This document shows positions 36,168 through 44,456 of a stretch of 64,000 nucleotides of DNA, piece by piece. Position numbers and translations under genes: made by a program. This DNA comes from Cellulophaga algicola DSM 14237 (GTDB taxonomy: Bacteria > Bacteroidota > Bacteroidia > Flavobacteriales > Flavobacteriaceae). Location of the stretch: positions 3,906,001 through 3,970,000 of the forward strand of contig NC_014934.1 in NCBI RefSeq assembly GCF_000186265.1. Reading direction: 5' to 3'. Positions within the stretch are counted from its first letter, which is position 1. Each line of letters opens with the position of its first letter. The notes under the pieces were generated by a model that saw only the letters and a list, made by a program, of their open reading frames with translations, had not been told where the DNA came from and ran no database searches.

Positions 36168-37391
36168 TTAATTTCTTGATCTACTACTTCTACTAGAAGT
36201 ACTAGTTGATTTTGAACTTCTAGAAGGTGTACTACTCACTTTTCTAGAAGAAGTACTTCTCGTACTCACACTATTTTGTCTTGTAGGAGTACTTTTTGCT
36301 GCTCTTGAAGAAGATGAACTTCTTGAAGACACTCCATTATTTTTAGTAGAGGTAGTTGTTCTTTGCGTATTACTTTTGTTGTTAGAAGGACTTCTATATG
36401 TAGTACTTCTCGTAACCGTCGTAGAACGTGGATTTTTTGTTACACTAACTTCTCTTTTAACATTAGTACCACTTCTAGAGTTTGTATTAGATCTAGAGGC
36501 TACAGTTCTATTTGTATTTTTTGTAGAAGGGCTTCTGTAATCAGACCTTGTATTTCCTTTTCTACTAGAGGCATTAGATCTTGAAGTTACTCCTTTAGAA
36601 TTACTTCTTGTAACAGGTGTTCTGTAATTAGATCTCGTAGTTCCTTTTGACGATCTAGAACTATAGTTTCTAGAATGAGCATCTCTTTGTGCTACTCTTC
36701 TATCATTTTTATAAACTTGAGCTCTTTCATTACGAACTTGGTTATATCTATGTTCTTTACCCACTACAGCATAAGCTCTACGTGTGTTGTAACGGTAAGG
36801 ATTATAATACGTATACCTTACAGCACTATAGTATCTTCTATATGGTCTGTTGTTTACTAAACAGAATCCTACAGATGGTCTAGCAAAATAACTGTGAAAA
36901 GGACGGTAAACATATGATCTATTGTACACGTTAATAAAACCTCTGTAATGATTGTAATTTCCTCTGTTGTCATAAAAAACATACATACCACCTAAACGAG
37001 ATACTCTATTATTGTTGTAGTTAATATCTACACCACCAATTTCAGTTACACGGCCATAATAATCATAATATACAGGTACATTCTCAACTTGAATAATAGC
37101 TCCGTAATCATCATATTGAACATATGGGTTGTAATCATAACCAGAATTAAAAGTGATGTTGGTACGACCAATGTTTACATTTGCATTTACACTAGTTCTA
37201 TCGTCGATATAGAAATCGAATTCACCATCAGGATAAACTGAAAATGTTATCCCGTTTTCAACAAAGATGAATGAGTTATTATTGTTATTGGTATAAGTAT
37301 TGCTTGCTGCAACCTTATTTTCTGTGTTAGCAGCTACAGCACTTGAGGTACTCAAAACTAAAGCTGATAAAAGGAGTATTAATTTTCTCAT
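36168..37391 (-). CDS. secreted Tyr-rich protein with Ser/Arg/Thr-rich tail
   Basis: The 407 residues have a signal peptide (to about residue 20, SAVA). An Asn/Tyr-rich first half (about 40-225) holds repeated short strands such as VPVYYDYYGRVTEIGG. The low-complexity second half (about 230-407) consists almost only of Ser, Arg, Thr, Asn and Lys (TRSNYR, SSRSSKG, TRSTTYR). It is strongly basic. No enzyme motif is seen. It could be an adhesive, matrix-binding or surface structural protein. Function not recognised. Confidence 0.72.
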   Translation of the reverse strand: MRKLILLLSALVLSTSSAVAANTENKVAASNTYTNNNNNSFIFVENGITFSVYPDGEFDFYIDDRTSVNANVNIGRTNITFNSGYDYNPYVQYDDYGAIIQVENVPVYYDYYGRVTEIGGVDINYNNNRVSRLGGMYVFYDNRGNYNHYRGFINVYNRSYVYRPFHSYFARPSVGFCLVNNRPYRRYYSAVRYTYYNPYRYNTRRAYAVVGKEHRYNQVRNERAQVYKNDRRVAQRDAHSRNYSSRSSKGTTRSNYRTPVTRSNSKGVTSRSNASSRKGNTRSDYRSPSTKNTNRTVASRSNTNSRSGTNVKREVSVTKNPRSTTVTRSTTYRSPSNNKSNTQRTTTSTKNNGVSSRSSSSSRAAKSTPTRQNSVSTRSTSSRKVSSTPSRSSKSTSTSSRSSRSRN

Positions 37392-37528
37392 GATATAAGG
37401 TTTTAATAATTCATGAAAGCAACTATTTGCATTCGGTTAGTATATTACAAACAGCGTGCCAAGATTAAAAAAACACTGATTATCAATTCTTTATGAGGTT
37501 TAAGGAATGAATTTCCTTCGTTGTAAAA

Positions 37529-37562
37529 CAAAAAAAACGATGTTAACTTAATAACATCGTCT
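37529..37562 (-). terminator. uvrA terminator
   Basis: On the minus strand ACGATGTTA and TAACATCGT form a stem with loop TTAAGT, then a T-run. It lies 27 bp after the uvrA stop. Confidence 0.8.
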
Positions 37563-37588
37563 TTATTTAACTTTCTAAAAGGTACTAT

Positions 37589-40366
37589 TTATAACTTCTC
37601 TTTTAAATACTTTGCGGTATGAGATACTTTATTTTTTGCTACTTCTTCGGGGGTACCAGCAGCTATAAGTTCGCCTCCTTTTGTTCCACCTTCCATTCCA
37701 AGATCTATAATATAATCAGCACATTTAATTAAATCGATGTTGTGCTCAATCACAACAATAGAATGACCCTTATCAATTAAGGCATTAAATGATTTTAGTA
37801 GTTTTTTGATATCATGAAAATGTAAACCGGTAGTAGGTTCATCAAAAATAAATAAAGCCTTTTCCTTGGTTGTTCCTTTTACTAAAAATGATGCTAATTT
37901 AATTCGTTGAGCTTCTCCACCAGATAGGGTAGAAGAAGATTGTCCTAGCGTTACATAGCCTAAGCCAACGTCTTGTAGCGGCTTTAATTTTCTGAAAATT
38001 TTTGTTTGTTGGTGTTTTTCAAAAAAAGCAAGGGCATCATCAATGGTCATATTTAACAAGTCGTCAATATTGGCCTCTTCAAACTTAACCTCTAAAACTT
38101 CTTTCTTAAAACGTTTACCTTTACAGGTTTCACACTCCAAATGAACATCAGCCATGAACTGCATTTCTACCGTAATTTCTCCCTCTCCTTTACATTTTTC
38201 ACAGCGACCGCCATCTACATTAAACGAAAAATGTTTGGTTTGGTAGTTTCTAAGTTTACTTAGTTTTTGTGCAGCGTAGAGTGCGCGGATATCATCATAA
38301 GCTTTTATATACGTTACAGGATTAGAACGTGAAGATCTACCAATAGGGTTTTGATCTACGAATTCTACATGTTTTATTTCACTGTACTTTCCTTTGACAC
38401 TAGTAAACTGACCTGCTTTTTCTCCATAGCCGCCAATTTCTTTTAATATAATAGGATATAAGATCTTTTTAATCAAAGTACTTTTTCCACTACCGGATAC
38501 TCCTGTAACTACAGTAAGCATATTTAAAGGAAAAGTAACATCTATATTTTTTAAGTTGTTTTCTCTTGCGCCTAGTATTTCAATAAAGTTTTTAGAGGTT
38601 CTTCTTTTTTTAGGAACTTCTATTTCTAGAGTACCATTTAAATAGCCAGCGGTAAGTGAAGATGAATTTAAGATGTCTTTCATAGTACCATGAGCAACCA
38701 CATGGCCCCCTTGTGTACCTGCTTCAGGGCCTATATCAATAATTTCATCGGCAGCTTTCATGATATCTTCATCATGTTCTACAACAATTACGGTATTCCC
38801 TAAATCTCGAAGTGACTTTAAAACATCAATTAAATTTTCTGTATCCTTAGGGTGTAGTCCAATACTAGGTTCATCTAAAATATACATAGACCCCACCAAG
38901 CTGCTACCTAAAGAGGTGGCTAAATTAATTCGTTGGCTTTCTCCACCTGATAAGGAGTTAGATTTTCGGTTTAAAGTTAGATAGGTAAGTCCTACCTTAT
39001 ATAAGAAGCCTAATCTACTTTTAATTTCAATTAATAATCGAGAAGCAATTTTCTTATCGGTTTCATTTAAGCTTATCGTTTCAAAAAAAGCAATTAAATC
39101 TTCTATGGGTTGTTCTACTAAGTCAGAAATAGATTTACCATCTACTTTTACATAGTCAGTTTCTTTTCTTAATCTTCTGCCTTTACAAGTCGTACACCTG
39201 GTTTTACCGCGATACCGCGATAACATAACACGATTCTGAATTTTATAACTCTTTTCTTCTAACGCAGAAAAGAAAGCACTAATCCCCGTAAAATGTTCGT
39301 TTCCGTCCCAAACTAATTGTTTTTGCTTGTCTGTAAGTTGAAACCAAGGTTTGTGTATCGGAAAATCGAATTTATAAGCGCTATTCACTAATTGATCACG
39401 ATACCATCCCATACTATCACCTCGCCAAGGGAATACTCCATTTTCAAAAACAGATAAAGCTGTGTTAGGTACTACTAAATCTTCATCAATACCAATAACA
39501 TCTCCATACCCTTCGCAAGTAGGGCATGCGCCATAAGGATTATTAAAACTAAATAGGTGTACATTAGGTTCTAAGAACTTCATGCCATCTAATTCAAACT
39601 TATTGCTAAACGGGATTTGTTCACCAGTTGTTAAGCTCTCAATAATACAATCTCCTTTGCCTTCAAAAAAAGCGGTATCGACAGCATTTGCTAATCGATT
39701 TAAAAAATCTTCGTCATCCTTAGTTATAATACGATCTACAACTAAGCTAAACTCTTTATCTATTTCTGTAATGGTATCATCAATACGGATTACTTCTCCT
39801 TTATATTTAATACGCGCATAGCCTTGTTGTGAAAAAATCTGTAAAGATTTAAGCGCATCTCTATCTTCTCTTATTTTTATTGGTGCTAATAAAAGGAGCT
39901 TCGTTCCTTCTGGAAATGTTTTTACAAAATTAATAACATCAGTAACGGTATGTTTTTTTACCTCATTACCAGAAATAGGGGAGATAGTTTTTCCTATTCT
40001 CGCATAGACTAGTTTTAAGTAGTCATATATTTCGGTAGTGGTTCCTACGGTAGAACGTGGATTGGTAGAGTTAACTTTTTGCTCAATGGCAATTGCAGGA
40101 GCTATACCTTTTATATAGTCTACTTTAGGTTTATCTAATTTTCCTAAAAACTGACGTGCATAAGACGATAGACTTTCTACATACCTACGTTGTCCTTCTG
40201 CATACAAGGTGTCAAATGCTAAGCTAGATTTTCCTGAACCAGACAAACCAGTAACTACAACGAGCTTATTCCTAGGGATTACAACATCTATATTCTTAAG
40301 ATTGTGCAACCTAGCACCTTTAATTATTATATTTTCTTTAGGATTTACATCTAAAATGCTATTCAT
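37589..40366 (-). CDS. uvrA: excinuclease ABC subunit A (UvrA)
   Basis: This is the DNA damage sensor of nucleotide excision repair. The protein is about 925 residues from the ATG at 40366. It has two ABC ATPase modules ([16 protein letters not shown] and [16 protein letters not shown]), UvrA signatures [14 protein letters not shown] and [13 protein letters not shown], and zinc-finger pairs CPTC/CTTC and CEKC/CETC. A frame opens earlier at 40387, but the -7 element TATCTTTG (40392-40385) overlaps it. The gene is divergent from the first sigma-factor copy, and its 5' end is part of the tandem duplication. Confidence 0.95.
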   Translation of the reverse strand: MNSILDVNPKENIIIKGARLHNLKNIDVVIPRNKLVVVTGLSGSGKSSLAFDTLYAEGQRRYVESLSSYARQFLGKLDKPKVDYIKGIAPAIAIEQKVNSTNPRSTVGTTTEIYDYLKLVYARIGKTISPISGNEVKKHTVTDVINFVKTFPEGTKLLLLAPIKIREDRDALKSLQIFSQQGYARIKYKGEVIRIDDTITEIDKEFSLVVDRIITKDDEDFLNRLANAVDTAFFEGKGDCIIESLTTGEQIPFSNKFELDGMKFLEPNVHLFSFNNPYGACPTCEGYGDVIGIDEDLVVPNTALSVFENGVFPWRGDSMGWYRDQLVNSAYKFDFPIHKPWFQLTDKQKQLVWDGNEHFTGISAFFSALEEKSYKIQNRVMLSRYRGKTRCTTCKGRRLRKETDYVKVDGKSISDLVEQPIEDLIAFFETISLNETDKKIASRLLIEIKSRLGFLYKVGLTYLTLNRKSNSLSGGESQRINLATSLGSSLVGSMYILDEPSIGLHPKDTENLIDVLKSLRDLGNTVIVVEHDEDIMKAADEIIDIGPEAGTQGGHVVAHGTMKDILNSSSLTAGYLNGTLEIEVPKKRRTSKNFIEILGARENNLKNIDVTFPLNMLTVVTGVSGSGKSTLIKKILYPIILKEIGGYGEKAGQFTSVKGKYSEIKHVEFVDQNPIGRSSRSNPVTYIKAYDDIRALYAAQKLSKLRNYQTKHFSFNVDGGRCEKCKGEGEITVEMQFMADVHLECETCKGKRFKKEVLEVKFEEANIDDLLNMTIDDALAFFEKHQQTKIFRKLKPLQDVGLGYVTLGQSSSTLSGGEAQRIKLASFLVKGTTKEKALFIFDEPTTGLHFHDIKKLLKSFNALIDKGHSIVVIEHNIDLIKCADYIIDLGMEGGTKGGELIAAGTPEEVAKNKVSHTAKYLKEKL

Positions 40367-40384
40367 ACATGTATTTATAAAGCA

Positions 40385-40392
40385 CAAAGATA
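40385..40392 (-). promoter_or_regulatory. uvrA promoter -7 element
   Basis: On the minus strand it reads TATCTTTG, an exact TAnnTTTG. It lies 18 bp before the ATG at 40366 and supports that start. Confidence 0.55.
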
Positions 40393-40484
40393 CAATTTGA
40401 GCACTTCAATACCCACAATACACGTTTTAACATCGGAAATATTGCATGTCACAACAATTTTTTTTTAAAAGTATGTAGTTCGTA

Positions 40485-40492
40485 TATATTTG
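40485..40492 (+). promoter_or_regulatory. -7 element of sigma-factor copy 1
   Basis: TATATTTG fits TAnnTTTG. It implies a leader of about 130 nt before the ATG at 40628. The same octamer stands at 41905-41912 in copy 2. Confidence 0.5.
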
Positions 40493-40627
40493 ACATGTAA
40501 TTAATAAGTAACCGCTCATAAAGAAACATTATTCTTTACACATTTTTACACATTTTCGCACAAAAAAAAATCACATCCGTAAGAAGATATGGCCGCCTAA
40601 GTTTAACCAAAAAAAACCGTAATTTGT

Positions 40628-41209
40628 ATGGAACTACAGATTGAAGACTCAGTATTAGTAAAGAATTATATCAACGGAGAAGAAAAAGCTCTAGAGATTT
40701 TAATTAATCGCCACAACCAAAGAATTTCTAGCTTTATTTATTCTAAAGTATTAGATAGAGATATTACAGAAGATATCTTTCAGGATACTTTTATTAAAGT
40801 AATTAAAACCCTGAGAAAAGGATCTTATAGTGAAGAAGGTAAATTCTTACCTTGGGTAATGCGTATTGCGCATAACTTGGTTATAGATCATTTTAGAAAG
40901 AACAAAAGAATGCCAATGTTTGAAGGTAACGATGATTTTAATATCTTTTCTGTAATTGGTGATGATCAATTGAATATAGAAAAACAATTAATCAAAGATC
41001 AGATAGACAACGACTTAAATCTGTTAATAGAGGAATTGCCAGAAGATCAGAAAGAAGTTTTAATGATGCGTATTTATAAGGATATGAGTTTTAAAGAAAT
41101 ATCTGAGAATACGGGAGTTAGTATTAATACAGCTTTAGGTAGAATGCGATATGCGTTAATTAATCTTAGAAAGGTAATTGATAAGAACAATATTGTTTTA
41201 ACTAATTAA
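40628..41209 (+). CDS. ECF-type RNA polymerase sigma factor, copy 1
   Basis: The 193-residue sigma-70 family protein has region 2 (EDIFQDTFIKVIKTLRKG, FLPWVMRIAHNLVIDHFRK) and region 4 (PEDQKEVLMMRIYKDMSF, EISENTGVSINTALGRMRY). No region 1 or 3 is present, so it is ECF-like. No membrane anti-sigma gene follows, only a 47-codon ORF. The protein differs from copy 2 at only five positions (Ile/Val 46, Ala/Ser 81, Asn/Ser 101, Ile/Val 117, Asp/Glu 186 by my count). Target promoters unknown. Confidence 0.92.
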   Translation: MELQIEDSVLVKNYINGEEKALEILINRHNQRISSFIYSKVLDRDITEDIFQDTFIKVIKTLRKGSYSEEGKFLPWVMRIAHNLVIDHFRKNKRMPMFEGNDDFNIFSVIGDDQLNIEKQLIKDQIDNDLNLLIEELPEDQKEVLMMRIYKDMSFKEISENTGVSINTALGRMRYALINLRKVIDKNNIVLTN

Positions 41210-41279
41210 AAGGGGCTATACCAAACCAAACAATAATTCCGTTTTAGTAGCGTTATCTTATCATAACAATACTGTGGAA

Positions 41280-41423
41280 ATGGGAAAAATTTATTCTGAA
41301 AACCAAAATATTAGCAAGTCTAACAAAGCTTGTGCAGCAACTGTACAGTTCCTAATGAATTATTCAAAATCTCTTCATGTTATTACTTATAATAATATGA
41401 AGTTTGAAAATAATTTAAATTAA
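41280..41423 (+). CDS. tiny protein downstream of sigma factor, copy 1
   Basis: The 47-residue frame begins MGKIYSENQNISKSNKACAA and ends KFENNLN. About 30 of 48 aligned positions match the ORF at 42693, including KIYSEN, a single KAC, QFLM, YSK and FENNLN. A 70-bp conserved spacer and a terminator place it on the sigma transcript. No known family. Conservation of frame despite drift suggests a real product, possibly a regulator of the sigma factor. Confidence 0.6.
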   Translation: MGKIYSENQNISKSNKACAATVQFLMNYSKSLHVITYNNMKFENNLN

Positions 41424-41452
41424 AAAGAGTCGCAATTAGCGACTCTTTTTAA
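41423..41452 (+). terminator. terminator of sigma unit copy 1
   Basis: AAAAAGAGTCGC and GCGACTCTTTTT pair around an AATTA loop immediately after the small ORF stop. Confidence 0.88.
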
Positions 41453-41453
41453 T

Positions 41454-41743
41454 TTTTAATAATCTCCGTTTATATGCACCGCCTATAGCTTTTAAGCTTT
41501 AATCTTCATTAGGTGTGTAATGCTTATTTATTAAATAATTTATGCTAGTTATTTAAGTAAAATTTTTATGAAACCTATAGAAGGTAGCTTTAATATCTAA
41601 ATTTTTATTTTTCATTTATATATTTTAAGAAAATATTTGCTATCAAATAAAAGCAGCTAAATTTACTTTAAAAGTTCTAATCGTCATAAAATCATTATAT
41701 TAGCTATTTTGTAAGGTAAAAGTATAGCGAGAAATTCTATGAA
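41454..41743. other. spacer between the duplicated sigma units
   Basis: About 290 bp of very AT-rich DNA without a coding frame or clear structure. It may include decayed sequence from the duplication junction. Confidence 0.5.
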
Positions 41744-41904
41744 TAATTATATTTATTTTAAGAATTACATCTAAAACACCAATCATGCTCGTATGTATAA
41801 CGCACAATACTAAAATATGAGGAGCTCAATTCCTACAAGACACGTTTTAACATCGAAAATATTGCATATCACAACAAACTTTTTTTAGAAGTGACCTTTT
41901 TCTC

Positions 41905-41912
41905 TATATTTG
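41905..41912 (+). promoter_or_regulatory. -7 element of sigma-factor copy 2
   Basis: TATATTTG fits TAnnTTTG and is conserved in position with copy 1 (40485-40492), followed by a leader of about 125 nt. Confidence 0.5.
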
Positions 41913-42040
41913 ATATGTAATTAAAAACCAGTAGCCTATAAAGCAAAATTACTTTTTTAAAAATTTAAGCACACAAAAAGAAAGTTCATATCCATAACAG
42001 GAGGTGGATGCCTAATGTTAACCAAAAAAAAGTAATTTGT

Positions 42041-42622
42041 ATGGAACTACAGATTGAAGACTCAGTATTAGTAAAAAATTATATCAACGGAGAAGAAAAA
42101 GCTCTAGAGATTTTAATTAATCGCCACAACCAAAGAATTTCTAGCTTTATATATTCTAAAGTATTAGATAGAGATGTTACAGAAGACATCTTTCAAGATA
42201 CTTTTATTAAAGTAATTAAAACGCTAAGAAAAGGGTCTTATAGTGAAGAGGGTAAATTTTTGCCTTGGGTAATGCGTATTTCACATAACCTAGTTATAGA
42301 TCATTTTAGAAAGAATAAAAGAATGCCAATGTTTGAAGGCAGTGATGATTTTAATATCTTTTCTGTAATTGGTGATGATCAATTAAATGTTGAAAAACAA
42401 TTGATTAAAGATCAGATAGATAATGACTTAAACCTTTTAATAGAGGAATTACCAGAAGATCAGAAAGAAGTTTTAATGATGCGTATTTATAAAGATATGA
42501 GTTTTAAAGAAATATCTGAGAATACAGGAGTTAGCATTAATACTGCTTTAGGAAGAATGCGATATGCATTAATTAACCTTAGAAAGGTAATAGAAAAGAA
42601 CAATATCGTTTTAACGAATTAA
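42041..42622 (+). CDS. ECF-type RNA polymerase sigma factor, copy 2
   Basis: The 193-residue near-identical paralogue of the gene at 40628 has the same region 2 and region 4 motifs. A frame opens at 42008, but the start aligned with copy 1 is the ATG at 42041 (MELQIEDSVLV). Many differences at DNA level are synonymous, so selection or gene conversion keeps the protein constant. It is followed by its own copy of the tiny ORF. Confidence 0.92.
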   Translation: MELQIEDSVLVKNYINGEEKALEILINRHNQRISSFIYSKVLDRDVTEDIFQDTFIKVIKTLRKGSYSEEGKFLPWVMRISHNLVIDHFRKNKRMPMFEGSDDFNIFSVIGDDQLNVEKQLIKDQIDNDLNLLIEELPEDQKEVLMMRIYKDMSFKEISENTGVSINTALGRMRYALINLRKVIEKNNIVLTN

Positions 42623-42692
42623 TTCGTAGTACACCGAACCAAACAATAATTCCGTTTTAGTAGCGTTATCTTAACATAACAATACTGAACAT

Positions 42693-42839
42693 ATGGAAAA
42701 AATTTACTCTGAGAATAAAAATAAGTGTGAGCTTGCAAAAGCTTGTCCAGAAACTATACAGTTTCTAATGAGTTATTCTAAAGCTTTAGATATTATTACT
42801 TATAAAAATAATATTCAGTTTGAGAATAACTTAAACTAA
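42693..42839 (+). CDS. tiny protein downstream of sigma factor, copy 2
   Basis: The 48-residue frame, MEKIYSENKNKCELAKAC to QFENNLN, is homologous to the ORF at 41280. It keeps the KIYSEN, KAC, TxQFLMxYSK and FENNLN segments and adds one Asn near the end. Two cysteines here (12 and 18) against one in copy 1. No known family. Same placement 70 bp after the sigma gene and before a terminator. Confidence 0.6.
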   Translation: MEKIYSENKNKCELAKACPETIQFLMSYSKALDIITYKNNIQFENNLN

Positions 42840-42843
42840 AACT

Positions 42844-42873
42844 AAAAAGAGCCGCCAACTAGCGGCTCTTTTT
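42844..42873. terminator. terminator of sigma unit copy 2, overlapping the nth 3' end
   Basis: AAAAAGAGCCGC and GCGGCTCTTTTT pair around a short CAACTA loop. The right arm overlaps the last codons of the minus-strand nth gene, so one hairpin serves both. Confidence 0.85.
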
Positions 42874-43521
42874 AGTTTTATAATAGGCGTCTAGCACCGT
42901 TTTTCTGCCTATTGTTTTAGTAATTATATCATCTTCCAAATTCCACCCTCTTGCAGGGGAATATTCACGACCATACCATATAATTTGTAAATGTAGATCG
43001 TTCCAAATTTCTTTTGGAAATAAACGTTTTGCGTCTTTTTCTGTCTGGACAACATTTTTTCCATTGGTAAAGCCCCAACGGTACATTAATCTATGAATAT
43101 GGGTATCTACAGGAAAAGCAGGGATTCCAAAAGCTTGTGATACTACAACGCTAGCTGTTTTGTGGCCAACAGCAGGAAATTCTTCTAGTAATTCTAATTC
43201 TTGAGGTACAATGCCATCATACTTATCGACTAACATTTGTGACAAACCATGAATCCCCTTAGATTTCATTGGAGACAAACCTACAGGTCTTATTATCGCT
43301 CTAATTTCATCAATCGTAAGTTTAATCATATCATACGGATTGTCTGCTTTTGCAAATAGTAAAGGCGTAATTTGATTGACTCTAACATCTGTGCATTGCG
43401 CAGACATTAGAACAGCAATTAGTAGTGTGTATGGATCTTTGTGGTCTAAAGGAACGGGTATCGTTGGGTATAATTCTTTAAGTTTTTGAATTGTGAATGC
43501 TACTTTTTCTGATTTTGTCAT
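42859..43521 (-). CDS. nth: endonuclease III (no iron-sulfur cysteines)
   Basis: This 220-residue base-excision repair DNA glycosylase/AP lyase acts on oxidised pyrimidines. The helix-hairpin-helix with catalytic Lys is EEFPAVGHKTASVVVSQAF (Lys near 121), and the catalytic Asp is in FPVDTHIHRLMYRWG (near 139). The C-terminus YGREYSPARGWNLEDD replaces the usual C-x6-C-x2-C-x5-C cluster motif, so no [4Fe-4S] cluster can form. Otherwise full length. The last codons lie in the terminator hairpin. Confidence 0.9.
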   Translation of the reverse strand: MTKSEKVAFTIQKLKELYPTIPVPLDHKDPYTLLIAVLMSAQCTDVRVNQITPLLFAKADNPYDMIKLTIDEIRAIIRPVGLSPMKSKGIHGLSQMLVDKYDGIVPQELELLEEFPAVGHKTASVVVSQAFGIPAFPVDTHIHRLMYRWGFTNGKNVVQTEKDAKRLFPKEIWNDLHLQIIWYGREYSPARGWNLEDDIITKTIGRKTVLDAYYKTKKSR

Positions 43522-43625
43522 TAGAATAGTTTATAAATCTATTTGCAAAGAGTATTTGTCTACACTAGCAATCAAGATTTCTAATTTGTATTTTTACAAA
43601 AAAACGAATTTAAATAAAAAAAGCT

Positions 43626-44087
43626 ATGCAAACTTTAAAAGTAGGAGATAAGGTTCCTTCATTTTCAGCAAAAGATCAAGATGGAAAAACAATTAATTTA
43701 TCTGATTACGCAGGGAAAAAACTAATTGTATTTTTTTATCCTAAAGCGAGCACGCCTGGTTGTACTGCAGAGGCTTGTAACTTACGTGATAATTACGCGG
43801 AATTACAATCTCAAGGATATGAATTATTAGGGGTAAGCGCCGATTCTGAAAAAAGACAAGCTAATTTTAAAAATAAATACGAATTTCCATTTCCATTATT
43901 GGCAGATGAAGACCATACAGTTATCAATGCTTTTGGAGTTTGGGGACCGAAAAAATTTATGGGAAGAGAATATGATGGTATTCATCGTATGACTTTTGTA
44001 ATAGATGAAAATGGTGCTGTATCAAATGTTGTTGAAAAAGTAAAAACAAAAGATCATGCAGCACAATTATTAGGTGAGTCGTCCTAA
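43626..44087 (+). CDS. bcp: thioredoxin-dependent thiol peroxidase (Bcp/PrxQ)
   Basis: The 153-residue peroxiredoxin reduces hydroperoxides. The peroxidatic Cys46 and resolving Cys51 are in ASTPGCTAEACNLRD, the atypical 2-Cys PrxQ arrangement. The last three residues and the stop (GAG TCG TCC TAA) come from the terminal repeat of the IS3 element inserted at 44075. Without the IS, the frame would end TTA GGA TAA, two residues shorter. The enzyme core is untouched and it should be active. Confidence 0.93.
   Translation: MQTLKVGDKVPSFSAKDQDGKTINLSDYAGKKLIVFFYPKASTPGCTAEACNLRDNYAELQSQGYELLGVSADSEKRQANFKNKYEFPFPLLADEDHTVINAFGVWGPKKFMGREYDGIHRMTFVIDENGAVSNVVEKVKTKDHAAQLLGESS
44072..44074. repeat. 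IS3 element target-site duplication (left copy)
   Basis: AGG here is repeated at 51406-51408, immediately outside both IS ends. Three base pairs is the usual IS3-family duplication. Confidence 0.75.
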
Positions 44088-44100
44088 AATAGGTTGACAG
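44075..44100 (+). repeat. IS3 left terminal inverted repeat
   Basis: It starts TGAGTCGTCCTAAAATAGG and pairs with the complement of 51380-51405 (TGTCCCGTCCTGAAATAAG) with six mismatches over 26 bp. It supplies the bcp stop codon. Confidence 0.75.
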
Positions 44101-44120
44101 TTTTTAAATAATTAATATTA

Positions 44121-44146
44121 AACCAGAGAAGCTAGCTTCTCTGGTT
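44121..44146. terminator. hairpin terminator at the IS3 left end
   Basis: AACCAGAGAAGC and GCTTCTCTGGTT flank TA and are followed by TTTTTT on the plus strand. It ends bcp transcription just inside the IS and overlaps the end of orfB. Confidence 0.82.
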
Positions 44147-44394
44147 TTTTGTTATGTACAAAGTTAGGTGTTTTATATTTTAGACTCAAGTGTGGTCTTT
44201 TGTTGTTATACGTTTTTATTGATTCTGCTATAAGCTTTTTCAACTCTTTGCCAGTGTTACATTTATAGATTAGGAATTCCCCTTTCAATATGCCGTTGAT
44301 TCGTTCTGCCAATGCATTTTGGTAGCAATCATAACCATCTGTCATTGACGGAGTCATATTGCTTAGCCTTAGTTCTTTTTGGTATATGCCGGAG

Positions 44395-44402
44395 CAATAC
44401 TG
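44395..44402. repeat. 8-bp target-site duplication of the Tn3-family transposon (left)
   Basis: CAATACTG is repeated exactly at 50413-50420. The repeat cannot be extended on either side. It is nearly palindromic (its complement is CAGTATTG). Confidence 0.85.
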
Positions 44403-44438
44403 GCCTTATCGGAAAAATGAGAGAAAATGTTCATTAGA
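44403..44438 (+). repeat. Tn3-family left terminal inverted repeat (36 bp)
   Basis: It begins GCCTTATCGGAAAAATGAGA and ends GAAAATGTTCATTAGA. It matches the complement of 50377-50412 with four mismatches (positions 5, 11, 18, 29). The inner GAAAAT...CATTAG resembles the inner half of Tn3-family repeats (GAAAA...TTAAG). The outer end is not the usual GGGG. Confidence 0.88.
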
Positions 44439-44456
44439 TAATAGTTCCATTTACAG

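Larger units (their letters stand above)
40321..41453 (+). repeat. tandem duplication, copy 1 (uvrA 5' end, sigma factor, small ORF, terminator)
   Basis: This block matches 41744-42875. Matching parts are the start region of uvrA (shared TTACATCTAAAA), the shared upstream tract (CACGTTTTAACATCG and ATTGCAT.TCACAACAA), the sigma gene, the shared NNAATTCCGTTTTAGTAGCG spacer, the small ORF, and a terminator of the same shape. Offset between copies is about 1.4 kb. Coding parts are nearly identical, while spacers have drifted. Confidence 0.85.
41744..42875 (+). repeat. tandem duplication, copy 2
   Basis: This is the second copy of the 40321-41453 block. It opens with a decayed stub corresponding to the uvrA start region (41761-41810), showing that the duplicated segment reached into uvrA. 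It ends at the terminator that touches the nth gene. Confidence 0.85.
44118..44402 (-). pseudogene. IS3 transposase orfB, C-terminal part
   Basis: This is the C-terminal portion of a DDE transposase: CSGIYQKELRLSNMTPSMTD, then the catalytic Glu in NALAERINGILKGEF, and the IS3 ending NNKRPHLSLKYKTP. The codons before the first Met (44357) are still in frame up to the transposon junction at 44402. They continue exactly from the N-terminal part at 50413-50951. Joined with one copy of the 8-bp repeat removed, the parts give 272 in-frame codons. Confidence 0.9.

Noticed and set aside
36363-36883. Several plus-strand Cys/Ser-rich frames opposite the secreted protein gene
   Set aside because: They are antisense reflections of its low-complexity Arg/Ser codons.
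42008-42040. Longer start (MPNVNQKKVIC) for sigma copy 2
   Set aside because: Copy 1 has no matching extension, and the conserved start is MELQIED in both.
44118-44357. A stand-alone 79-aa transposase gene
   Set aside because: The frame is open upstream of its first Met and joins precisely to the N-terminal part at 50413-50951, so it is one half of a split gene.
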